Shown here one piece after another: positions 24,168 through 31,311 of a stretch of 39,786 nt of DNA. The stretch's first letter is position 1. Each line of letters opens with the position of its first letter. The stretch is from Lachnospiraceae bacterium UBA1201 (GTDB lineage Bacteria; Bacillota; Clostridia; Lachnospirales; Lachnospiraceae): positions 1 to 39,786 of the forward strand of contig DBXX01000042.1 in the NCBI GenBank assembly GCA_002309675.1, read 5' to 3'. Under the pieces are notes generated by a model. It made no database searches and was not told the DNA's origin. It saw nothing but the letters and a program-made list of their open reading frames with translations. Made by a program: the position numbers and the translations under genes.

Positions 24168-26666
24168 TTATTTACCGGCTTTGCGTTTTTTCTTCGAAAC
24201 GGTCACGATGATTACGATCACCAGGATCAGGACGCCCGCGCCTGCTCCGATCAGGATCGGAAGGATGGGGCGGTAGTCGTCGGGCTCTGGCTCGCCGCGC
24301 TGATCTGTGACCGGATCAGTCGCATTGACCTTTACATCGGTCTTGAGTTCCTGCTCCGACGTGAAGAACGAGGAGAAGGAGTCGGTGTAGAAGGAAATGC
24401 TTTCGACGGAGCCGTCATCGGCAGTCTGAATGTCCGCCTTTCCCAGAGACTCGACCTTGCGATCGCTCCGGATGTGGTAGACGAAGAGGTCCTTAACTCC
24501 GCTCAGCGTGCCTTTCTCGATCTGCACCGTGATGCGTACGGGGAAACCGATCTCCTGATGCCCCTCAAAGTACAGAGGGTAGATCTTTCCTTCTTCGATG
24601 CTCGTATAGCCGTTTTCTGCAGCTACGGCGTTCAGAACCTGCTCAGTCTCCGGAGTCGTTTTTCCGGGCTCGGCACTTTCCACGATGGAACGGACATTGG
24701 TCAATGTCTGTGCCAGATCCTTTTCGGGGATCCGCTCCAGAAGAAGCTGCTCATTTTCCGTCATTTTGTTGATTTCGACACGAGCCGTCGCTTTCACAGG
24801 CCGTCCGCCTTCCGTTCCCACAGGGATCTCAAAATCGGATTTACGATCCTTCGGAACCAGGGACATATCCGCCGGCTTCGTCGGCTCGGGCGGGCTTTGT
24901 TCGTTGCTGTCCGGCTGTGCAGGCTCGCCCGAGATCGGAGGGTTCGGCAGGTCCGGCCGGTTTGGATCATCGGGATCGCCGCTACCGATCGGGACCGGAT
25001 CCTCGCCGGGTTCATCCCCGGGCTCTCGGGTTTCCGGCATGTTCTCGATGTCAAGTTTCAGCTCCTGCTTCGAAGTAAAGAAGTAGGAGAAGGATGCGGT
25101 GTAGAAAGAGATCTGCTCGATGAAACCGTCCTCGTAGGTTCCGTAATCCGCACTGCCGAGGAACTCGAGATGGCCGTCGGCCGCAACGTGATAAACGAAC
25201 ATCTCATTGCCCCCGTCCAGGTCGCCATCGCGGAGATGAACCGATACATGTACGGGGAAGCCGACCTCCTGATGCCCCTCAAAATACAGAGGGTAGAGTC
25301 TTCCGTCTTGCAATGAATCAAAACCATTTCTTCTGGCCAATGCTTCGAGAAGTGCATCGAGTTCGGGATCGGACCTGCCGGGATCGGCCGCCATTACGAT
25401 CTGCTGAACATTCCGCAGGATCGTCAACAATTCATTGTCCGAAAGGCCTTCATAATATTTTTTCTGGGTGGCGTTCATGGGTCCCATCTCCACGCGGAGG
25501 CCGCCGGGGCGAACCGCGGTCAGGTTATTGGGAAGAGGAATATCGAAATCCGAATTCCTGTTTCCGGGGAGTTGCGGATACCATGCGGGTTTGGATCCTT
25601 CAGGATCGGGTTTTTCCGTACCGGGCTCAGGCTCATCGGGGCCGGGCTCGTCAGGACCGGGAACATCAGGCCCTGGACCGGGTTCATCCGGGCCGGGCTC
25701 GTCGCCGGAGCCTGTGTATTCAATGACGATGGAAAGGTTTTTGAATGGGATCTGGTCGGTATTCATGACATTCGTCGCAACGGAGGTCTCGCCGTCGCCG
25801 TTCAGAAGCTTGAGCTCGATCCTGATTCCGTCGGAAGTGACCAGGAAAATCTGCGCGCCGCGCAGGTCGTTGATACCGTTCAGTTGGAGCGGGTCGTTAT
25901 ACTTCAGGTCTACAACGCCGGATACCGGAGCGCCGTTACGGAAAGCGGTGATGGTGCGTCCGCCGACCTCCCAGGTTCCGGAGCCCAGATCGATAAACCA
26001 GACATAGTCACGTCCGGTCTTCGGATCGCGGCCTAGCGGATAAACCGGCTCAGGATCGGGATCGCCGCCATAGGTATAGCCTCTCCAGGTCGCTGCATCC
26101 GTGATGATGTGGTCGCCGACTTCCGGCACGTTGTGCACGCCGTCGTTCCATTCCGGCTTGAAGTTGCCGACACCGAGGAAACCGGTACCCTTACAGTAAG
26201 GGCACTTGTAACCGTACTGGCGGGCTAACTGGCAGTCGCCACGCTGGCATTCCGCGCGGCCCGTGCCGTGGCAGCGGTCGCAGTCGCCGCCGCCGGTTCC
26301 ATGACAGCGGATGCATTCCAGTTTTCCGGAACCGCCGCAGTTGCCACAAGGGCCGGCATTGCCATCCGCAGGGATCGGTCGGGAAAGACCGTCTCCGTTG
26401 CAACTCGGGCAGGTGTACCAGCCGTTGTTGCATGGACCTTTATCATCCTGTCCGGGGCATACCCAGTGGCCGCTGCCTCCGCAGCCATCGCAGACCACGG
26501 TGCCCGTGTTGTTACAGCCGTCGCAGTGAAATTCACCGGTCTTGCCGCAGTGATAGCATTCCTCCATTTCTTTGGCCTGCGTTGTAACCGACGGAAGCGT
26601 CAGCCCGCCGCAAAGAAGAACCAAGGATAGGAGTATGGATAATACGTTCCGTAGACGTTTCTTCAT
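24168..26666 (-). CDS. Membrane-anchored surface protein with DnaJ-type zinc-finger region and a duplicated domain
   Basis: An 832-residue secreted protein. The start is ATG 26666 with GGAGG 8 bases before it; a TTG six bases upstream is less likely. A signal peptide (~1-31) is followed by residues 37-158 with 20 cysteines: eight CxxC pairs, many as CxxCxGxG, plus one Cx8C and one Cx4C. This is the DnaJ/Hsp40 cysteine-rich zinc-binding pattern, but with no J domain. Then come a beta-rich region (~190-325), a Pro/Gly/Asp/Glu linker (~326-365), domain copy 1 (~366-550), a second acidic Pro-rich linker and domain copy 2 (~615-785). Both copies share LYPLYFEGHQE(V/I)GFPV, FVYH and SFYT(A/D)SFS(Y/S)FFTS(K/E)QELK. 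A final helix (~800-825) and KKKRKAGK anchor it. No cysteines occur outside the finger region except one in the signal peptide. Function unknown; redox or metal-dependent surface binding is possible. Confidence 0.85.
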   Translation of the reverse strand: MKKRLRNVLSILLSLVLLCGGLTLPSVTTQAKEMEECYHCGKTGEFHCDGCNNTGTVVCDGCGGSGHWVCPGQDDKGPCNNGWYTCPSCNGDGLSRPIPADGNAGPCGNCGGSGKLECIRCHGTGGGDCDRCHGTGRAECQRGDCQLARQYGYKCPYCKGTGFLGVGNFKPEWNDGVHNVPEVGDHIITDAATWRGYTYGGDPDPEPVYPLGRDPKTGRDYVWFIDLGSGTWEVGGRTITAFRNGAPVSGVVDLKYNDPLQLNGINDLRGAQIFLVTSDGIRIELKLLNGDGETSVATNVMNTDQIPFKNLSIVIEYTGSGDEPGPDEPGPGPDVPGPDEPGPDEPEPGTEKPDPEGSKPAWYPQLPGNRNSDFDIPLPNNLTAVRPGGLRVEMGPMNATQKKYYEGLSDNELLTILRNVQQIVMAADPGRSDPELDALLEALARRNGFDSLQDGRLYPLYFEGHQEVGFPVHVSVHLRDGDLDGGNEMFVYHVAADGHLEFLGSADYGTYEDGFIEQISFYTASFSYFFTSKQELKLDIENMPETREPGDEPGEDPVPIGSGDPDDPNRPDLPNPPISGEPAQPDSNEQSPPEPTKPADMSLVPKDRKSDFEIPVGTEGGRPVKATARVEINKMTENEQLLLERIPEKDLAQTLTNVRSIVESAEPGKTTPETEQVLNAVAAENGYTSIEEGKIYPLYFEGHQEIGFPVRITVQIEKGTLSGVKDLFVYHIRSDRKVESLGKADIQTADDGSVESISFYTDSFSSFFTSEQELKTDVKVNATDPVTDQRGEPEPDDYRPILPILIGAGAGVLILVIVIIVTVSKKKRKAGK

Positions 26667-26787
26667 AAGCAATTCCTCCGTGAATATCGGGTGGCCCGAA
26701 TACGATCCCCGGGCCGGGTCAGATCTTTTTTTTTCGAAATAGTGTTTCTGCAGAGCAGTTCACTGATGATGCTATGTTAGTGGGTTC

Positions 26788-26793
26788 ATTATA
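26788..26793 (-). promoter_or_regulatory. -10 element for the zinc-finger surface protein
   Basis: The minus strand carries a perfect TATAAT about 120 bases before the ATG. The hexamer 17 bp upstream (GTGCAA) is a poor -35. The leader contains an A-rich run (26728-26736 as T on the plus strand) and a CCCGG-rich patch, but no clear structure. Confidence 0.5.
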
Positions 26794-26882
26794 TCATGAA
26801 TTCTGTCGATTTGCACGCCACTTGCGATAATTTATGAAAATTTTAGCATATCACGCCGTTTTGGGCGAAAAATTGAGATCTG

Positions 26883-27330
26883 TGGCTCGGGTTCGGATCG
26901 TTGCCGGCCGGCGCCGGAACGCGCATAGTCTTGTTTTTCACGGATATGCGCGTAGGAAGAGAGTTCCAGACCCGTAAAAGCTACGCGCAAAATGAAGCAT
27001 TTGAAAGATATGCGCGTAGGAAGAGAGTTCTGGGTTCGGAAACGCTACGCGCAAAAGGAAGTTTTTGGCTGAAGTGCGCGTAGGAAGAGAGTTTCGTGCC
27101 CGGAAATATTACGCGCAAGATGAAGCTTTTCACGGATATGCGCGTAGGATAAGAGCGTCAGGGCGGTGAAAACTACGCGCAAGAAGAAGCTTTTCACAGT
27201 TTTGCGCGTAGGAAGAGAGTTCTGGGTTCGGAAATCCTACGCGCAAAATGAAGTTTTTCGTCAATCTGTGCGTAGGATCGAACTTCCGCCCGTGGAAAAG
27301 CGGCTGGGATACATTGACATGATCGGTTTC
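26883..27330. repeat. Tandem array, exact 64-bp period, hairpin in every full unit
   Basis: Full units start at 26947, 27011, 27075, 27139 and 27203. Decayed edge units fall on the same register at 26883 and 27267. Each full unit has TGCGCGTAGG, then usually AAGAGAGTT, a variable stretch of ~10-14 bases containing AAA, the complementary arm CTACGCGCA, and a linker usually containing GAAG and TTTT. The arms pair over 8-11 bp in all five. Where an arm base changes (unit 3, TTACGCGCA) a G-U pair keeps the stem. The period is not a multiple of three, so the array is not coding in any one frame. Together with flanking sequence it fills most of the 709-base gap between two divergent genes. It is not CRISPR: conserved parts dominate and the variable part is only ~13 bases. 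The rest of the gap holds promoters and a T-rich stretch. Confidence 0.92.
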
Positions 27331-27342
27331 TCAAGGTAAAAT
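27314..27342 (+). promoter_or_regulatory. Promoter for the zinc-ribbon membrane protein
   Basis: TTGACA (27314-27319), 17-bp spacer, TAAAAT (27337-27342). It lies within the last, decayed unit of the 64-bp array, so proteins bound to the array could influence it. Confidence 0.8.
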
Positions 27343-27375
27343 GGTAAGCAAGTAACAAAGAAAAGGGGAAAAGGA

Positions 27376-28029
27376 ATGAAGAAACAGACAACTGTGGAAG
27401 TTTTGCTGGAAAAATGTCCGAGTTGCGGAGCGCCGCGTGTGGGTCAGGAAGCGACCTGCCACTACTGTGGCTGCTCCATGATACAGACGAAGCGGATCAT
27501 CGAGGAGGTCGAGGATGCGCCGATGGCGCCGAATGCGAAAAAGGATGACCGGAGGGTGGATATCATATCGGAAATCGAGCCCAAGGAACCGGGAGCCCTC
27601 GGCAACGTCGCGGGGATCGCGTTCATGATCGTATGGTGCACGGCGGCGTTCGGAATGGGCTTTTTTGCGATGTCCATGGGAGCCGGCCCGATCTTCGGTA
27701 TCGTTCCCTTCGGTATGGGCGCTGTCGGCGTGATCATTCTGATCTCGACGTTCCTGAAGCCGGCCAGCGGATATAAAAAGGTGATGACCCAGGGACGCGA
27801 GTATTCGGCGGTCGTGCTGGGCTATGAGGCACGGCCGTTCAACCTGAGCGCAGGCAATGTGAATTCCGTGCAAAACCTCCTCAGGACCCGGGTAAAAGTT
27901 TTGGCGGATATCGACGGGCGGGAGACCTGCATTCTGCTGAATGCACCGTCTTCGATGACGGAGCTTTCGCACCCGATCGGATGCAAGGTCACGATTATCG
28001 GTTACGAAAACAAATTCCTTCTGAAATAG
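27376..28029 (+). CDS. Zinc-ribbon membrane protein of unknown function
   Basis: A 217-residue protein with an N-terminal zinc ribbon (Cys14, Cys17, Cys28, Cys31, as CPSC and CHYC), an acidic/basic linker, two transmembrane helices (~75-100 and ~103-127) and a ~85-residue C-terminal beta-rich domain (YSAVVLGYEARP ... VKVLADIDGRETCILL ... KVTIIGYEN). This layout recurs in uncharacterised Firmicutes proteins. Its promoter is close to the 64-bp array, and its stop codon lies inside an 8-bp dyad that starts the A+T-rich module downstream. Ribosome site AAAAGG, spacing 4-5. Confidence 0.75.
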   Translation: MKKQTTVEVLLEKCPSCGAPRVGQEATCHYCGCSMIQTKRIIEEVEDAPMAPNAKKDDRRVDIISEIEPKEPGALGNVAGIAFMIVWCTAAFGMGFFAMSMGAGPIFGIVPFGMGAVGVIILISTFLKPASGYKKVMTQGREYSAVVLGYEARPFNLSAGNVNSVQNLLRTRVKVLADIDGRETCILLNAPSSMTELSHPIGCKVTIIGYENKFLLK

Positions 28030-28048
28030 AAGAGTATTGCTCTATTTC
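28023..28048 (+). repeat. Left boundary dyad and direct repeat of the A+T-rich module
   Basis: GAAATAGA-N10-TCTATTTC encloses the stop codon of the zinc-ribbon gene. The 22 bases 28025-28046 match 32596-32617, which likewise overlap the stop codon of the last gene of the module (19 of 22 identical, ATAGAAGAG then ATTGC). A second GAAATAGAA/TTCTATTTC dyad lies at 32663-32683. Confidence 0.6.
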
Positions 28049-28108
28049 AAAATCAGAATGCGCTAATCAATCTATTTCCGACTTTTATTATTTTTTTCCA
28101 AAAAATGC

Positions 28109-28137
28109 TTGACAATTTGTGGCATTATTATTAATAT
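28109..28137 (+). promoter_or_regulatory. Promoter of the secreted-protein/exporter module
   Basis: TTGACA (28109-28114), 17-bp spacer, TAATAT (28132-28137). The ~65-nt leader contains an 11-bp stem with one G-U pair (28141-28151 with 28179-28189), closing a 27-base loop just before the ribosome site. Confidence 0.78.
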
Positions 28138-28211
28138 TATTATTGTCGGAGTATTGGAAAATGCGCGCTATTCATGTTCTCCGATAATATTATACTATTT
28201 TGGAGGGAATA

Positions 28212-28832
28212 ATGAATAAAACAGTTAAGAGGTTAGCGTCGTTTGTTGTTGCATTGTGTTTAGTTATGGCTTCGTGTCCGCCCCGTGTTGAAGCGGCTCC
28301 ATATTCGGGAAAGTATTCTGTTTCGGGTTCATGGTCGGAACGGAATGGCTTTTTGTGGTTGAATAAGGATACTTATACCTTCACGGGATCTTACGCGAGT
28401 TCATTTATAGTCTTACTAAACAACTTGAGTGGAACAAAGTATTGGGGAAATTACAAGAACCAGCAAAAGACAGCGCAAAGTATGACAATAGGTGTCCATA
28501 AAGAAACGACGGTTTCTAAGTCTTCTTCATGGACCATTAGTGCTTCTGTTGGTTTTGAGATACCTGTAAAAGCGGCTAAGATCTGTGGGGAACTCGGCGG
28601 CTCATACACCAATTCTAAAACATACGCTAAAACAGAAGGTACATCTTCGGCGTATGTGATCGATACGAATTCAAAAAATGGGTATTATGCTGTGACGCAT
28701 GCAGCAAATTGCGATAGTTACAATATTACGTTAAAAAAGAATGGATCTAACTATTCAAGCGGAAAACTTATTCGTTTCGCCGGCACTAACGGGTATGAGA
28801 GACTGTGGTACAGTTCAACATATTTTGAATAG
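28212..28832 (+). CDS. Small secreted protein with pore-former-like beta pattern
   Basis: A 206-residue secreted protein. ATG 28212 follows GGAGGG by 5 bases; a TTG 12 bases upstream is less likely. The signal peptide probably ends at VEA-AP (~28/29); a lipobox-like MASC at 19-22 leaves lipidation possible. Residues ~91-150 alternate Ser/Thr with hydrophobic residues (ETTVSKSSSWTISASVGFEI, then a Gly/Ala-rich turn, then GGSYTNSKTYAKTEGTSS). That is the shape of the stem hairpin of aerolysin/ETX-MTX2-type beta pore-forming proteins. No cysteine-rich or bacteriocin leader motif was seen. The next genes encode a lipoprotein and a MacA/MacB-like exporter, so a secreted toxin or bacteriocin with dedicated immunity or export is one reading; a harmless surface protein is another. 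The pore-former idea is by pattern only. Confidence 0.7.
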   Translation: MNKTVKRLASFVVALCLVMASCPPRVEAAPYSGKYSVSGSWSERNGFLWLNKDTYTFTGSYASSFIVLLNNLSGTKYWGNYKNQQKTAQSMTIGVHKETTVSKSSSWTISASVGFEIPVKAAKICGELGGSYTNSKTYAKTEGTSSAYVIDTNSKNGYYAVTHAANCDSYNITLKKNGSNYSSGKLIRFAGTNGYERLWYSSTYFE

Positions 28833-28852
28833 TTTGAAATGAGGATGCCGAG

Positions 28853-29689
28853 ATGTTAAAACGAGTTAGTATCCTATGGGTATTCACGATATTACTGCCT
28901 TTGCTCTGTGGGTGTTCGCCCCGGGAAAAAGAGCCAAAAAAAATCTATTATGGCAGTGAGTTATATAACGCCTCATATGTGTATACCGGAGAAGGGGAGG
29001 TTTTACACATAATTCCGGTTATGTCAAAGAAGAATCTTTCAGAACTGAAAGATATAAAGGCATTTTCCACGGATGGATCATTTATTTTGAGGTCTGTGAT
29101 CGAAGATGGTGAATATGAGTATAAAGGGTATCACCTGTATCGTTTGTGCCTGTTCTTTAGTGAGATAGAATTTCGCGAACGAAGTTTGAATGTCGATAGA
29201 CTTGAATTGTATTTCAATGATGGGGAAACGGATACCATAGAAATCAAAAAATGTCAGATCGTAAAAAGTCCCGGAGAATTAAACACGGAACTGGTTATAA
29301 ACGGATCGCCTCTTAGGATGCCTGCGGATATGCATACCCTTCCTATGGAACTTTCGGCAGAGAGAAAACTAACTGTTACCAACATCTATTTAACCAATGA
29401 AGATATGAAGATCACTGCTTACCCGGATGGAAACGGCGGCTTTGTCGGTGAATTCTGCGAGTTTAGTCTGGCAAATGACGGAAATACAGTATCATGGATT
29501 CCGGAGTTTGAAGTTAAAGAAGACGAATTGAGCAATTATATGAGTTTTTCCACATCGGTCGTACTTCAGTATACATGTGATGATGGAGATTATTACAGTA
29601 TTCCGGGAATTCCCAGAACGATATACAACCCTTTCGATCAGGGGTGGGGGAGCATAGAAAGCTACTTTGATTATTTGGGAATAAAGTGA
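28853..29689 (+). CDS. Lipoprotein of the secreted-protein/exporter module
   Basis: A 278-residue predicted lipoprotein (hydrophobic signal ending LLCGC, Cys21). The mature part is beta-rich with two similar acidic halves and no recognised family. It begins 20 bases after the secreted-protein gene (GAGGATGCCGAG upstream of ATG) and is probably co-transcribed with it. An intrinsic terminator follows its stop by ~20 bases. A lipoprotein paired with a secreted effector-like protein often acts in immunity or docking, but nothing in the sequence proves either. Confidence 0.75.
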   Translation: MLKRVSILWVFTILLPLLCGCSPREKEPKKIYYGSELYNASYVYTGEGEVLHIIPVMSKKNLSELKDIKAFSTDGSFILRSVIEDGEYEYKGYHLYRLCLFFSEIEFRERSLNVDRLELYFNDGETDTIEIKKCQIVKSPGELNTELVINGSPLRMPADMHTLPMELSAERKLTVTNIYLTNEDMKITAYPDGNGGFVGEFCEFSLANDGNTVSWIPEFEVKEDELSNYMSFSTSVVLQYTCDDGDYYSIPGIPRTIYNPFDQGWGSIESYFDYLGIK

Positions 29690-29711
29690 AACAGTTGCAG
29701 TAAGCAAAATT

Positions 29712-29746
29712 TGATCGGGCAGGAGTTCTTCTGCTCGATCATTTTT
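29712..29746 (+). terminator. Terminator inside the module
   Basis: An 11-bp stem with one G-U pair (29712-29722 with 29731-29741), 8-base loop, then T5. It separates the secreted protein and lipoprotein from the exporter genes. No good promoter was found after it, so partial read-through may set lower exporter expression. Confidence 0.85.
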
Positions 29747-29798
29747 GAAATGATTTTTAGCAGGCAGGAGGAAAGGGAGTATTCTCTCACTGGGTTCT

Positions 29799-30644
29799 AT
29801 GAAAATTAAAGGATTTGTGGTTTGGGGCATATTGTTACTGTGCTTTGCAGGGTTAGCTGTTTATATAACGATCCTGTCGGGAAATCTTTATGGGGATAAG
29901 GATAGCACACATTTCAGCTATCATTCGGACAAGGATATTACAGATTATATTACATACAGGGTGGAAATCGGAGATTTCGTTATATCCGAGCAGTTAGAAG
30001 GCTGTGTAGTTTATGATGAGGACGCGATTACGGAATATTTGATTAACAAAGGTGATGCGGCCGGGATCAAGGTTATTCCGGGACAACTGGTAAAGGCCAA
30101 TGAGGCATTGTACTATAAAAATGGGAAAAGCGTTCCTACAAAATCGGATGGAAGAGTAATTGATATAGATATCGATTCAGATATTGCCATAAAAGTGTTG
30201 GACTATACAAAAAGCGCTGTTGTTGCAGTGGTGACTGAGAAAAGACAGAATTACCTGGATGAAAGTGCAAAGATATACGGATCGGTCAACGGAGGGAATA
30301 AAGAACTGCTGCAACTCAAAAGTATTAATCCGAATATTGCAGACGGTGGATTTGAAATTCGTATTTCGAATAGCTTTTCAATGTATGGAAACAGTAAGAT
30401 CGATATATGTATAGAATATGGCGTAAAAGAAAAAACAGTCTTTGTTCCGAATGAGTATATCAAAAAGACAGATCGCGGAAACGCATACGTTACTATGCTG
30501 GATTTGAATGGAGACGAAGTGAAGGTTTTTGTTCAGACGGGTGAAGAGAGTAACGGAAAGACAGAGCTGATCGATGCAGAGACTATTGTAGGTAAGGAAA
30601 TAGTAATAGATGTCAGGGAAGCTGTGATCGATGGAAACAGATAA
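29799..30644 (+). CDS. MacA/HlyD-like membrane-fusion adaptor
   Basis: A 281-residue protein with an N-terminal transmembrane helix (~6-27) and an extracytoplasmic body. The order is VEIGDFVISEQLEGCVVYDE, a lipoyl-like half, then a beta-barrel-like segment and a terminal domain with KTVFVPNEYI and GDEVKVFVQTG, the layout of MacA-type adaptors. The coiled-coil hairpin is very short or missing, as in many Gram-positive adaptors. No ribosome site lies at normal distance from ATG 29799: AGGAGG and AAAGGGAG are ~20-30 bases upstream, so the start is the least certain part. It overlaps the ATPase gene by 14 bases. Confidence 0.8.
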   Translation: MKIKGFVVWGILLLCFAGLAVYITILSGNLYGDKDSTHFSYHSDKDITDYITYRVEIGDFVISEQLEGCVVYDEDAITEYLINKGDAAGIKVIPGQLVKANEALYYKNGKSVPTKSDGRVIDIDIDSDIAIKVLDYTKSAVVAVVTEKRQNYLDESAKIYGSVNGGNKELLQLKSINPNIADGGFEIRISNSFSMYGNSKIDICIEYGVKEKTVFVPNEYIKKTDRGNAYVTMLDLNGDEVKVFVQTGEESNGKTELIDAETIVGKEIVIDVREAVIDGNR

Positions 30645-31311
30645 GAAGATTATTATAGAATTGAAAAAAATCAGAAAATCTTTTGGGGACAGGGAAGTTT
30701 TAAAGGGAATCGATATGAGCGTCTATGAAGGTGACATGGTTGCCGTCATGGGGAAATCCGGTGCCGGGAAAACTACTCTTTTGAATATTCTTGGTTTTTT
30801 TGAGGCTGCGACGGAAGGGGATTATTTCTTTGATGGCAGAAAAGTCGAAAGATCTCAAACCAGCAGACTGAGAAACATGAATATAGGATTTGTATTCCAA
30901 TCTTATAATTTGATACCCAAAATGACGGTTTACGAGAATATAATTCTGCCGATTTGCTATTCCATGAGGTCGACGAAGGAAAAGGATAAATATATCCGAC
31001 GTGTACCCGAACTTCTTCAAAAGTATCATATCGAGAACATCAGAAATGAATATATAGATCATATCTCGGGCGGAGAGAAACAGAGAGTGTGTTTGGCTAG
31101 AGCATTGTCCTGCGACGCAAGACTTCTGATCGCTGATGAGCCGACCGGGAACCTGGATAAAGATAATACGAATGATATTCTGGCTGATTTGACAAGTTTG
31201 AACGCGGCCGGCAAGACGATTATAATTGTTACACATGACGAAAAAGTGCGCGATATAGCCTCCAGAAAAATGTTACTAAAAGAAGGAAAAATGATAGAAA
31301 ATGCGATATAA
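30631..31311 (+). CDS. ABC transporter ATP-binding protein (MacB type)
   Basis: A 226-residue ATPase with Walker A GKSGAGKTT (41-49), Gln90, signature ISGGEKQR (145-152), Walker B LLIADE (165-170) and His202. It overlaps the adaptor upstream by 14 bases and the permease downstream by 11, so all three are translationally coupled. This is the motor of a MacAB-like tripartite exporter; in Gram-positives such systems export peptides or extract antibiotics. Codons are A+T rich (many ATA, AGA), unlike the ATPase at 10558. Confidence 0.94.
   Translation: METDKKIIIELKKIRKSFGDREVLKGIDMSVYEGDMVAVMGKSGAGKTTLLNILGFFEAATEGDYFFDGRKVERSQTSRLRNMNIGFVFQSYNLIPKMTVYENIILPICYSMRSTKEKDKYIRRVPELLQKYHIENIRNEYIDHISGGEKQRVCLARALSCDARLLIADEPTGNLDKDNTNDILADLTSLNAAGKTIIIVTHDEKVRDIASRKMLLKEGKMIENAI

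Noticed and set aside
24132..25316. Long open frame on the plus strand opposite the zinc-finger surface protein
   Set aside because: It starts inside a terminator, has no ribosome site, and its product is Arg/Asp/Leu rich without family features. The opposite strand has a signal peptide, domain repeats and an anchor.
26901..27083. Small open frame running through the 64-bp array
   Set aside because: The period is not a multiple of three, so repeats are read in different frames and no repeated peptide results. No ribosome site.
26883..27330. CRISPR array
   Set aside because: The period is in the CRISPR range, but about 50 of 64 bases are semi-conserved and the variable part is only ~13 bases and partly shared (units 2 and 5). 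No cas genes are in the window.
28200..28211. TTG start for the small secreted protein
   Set aside because: The TTG overlaps the ribosome site itself; ATG 28212 has GGAGGG at proper distance and gives a normal signal peptide.
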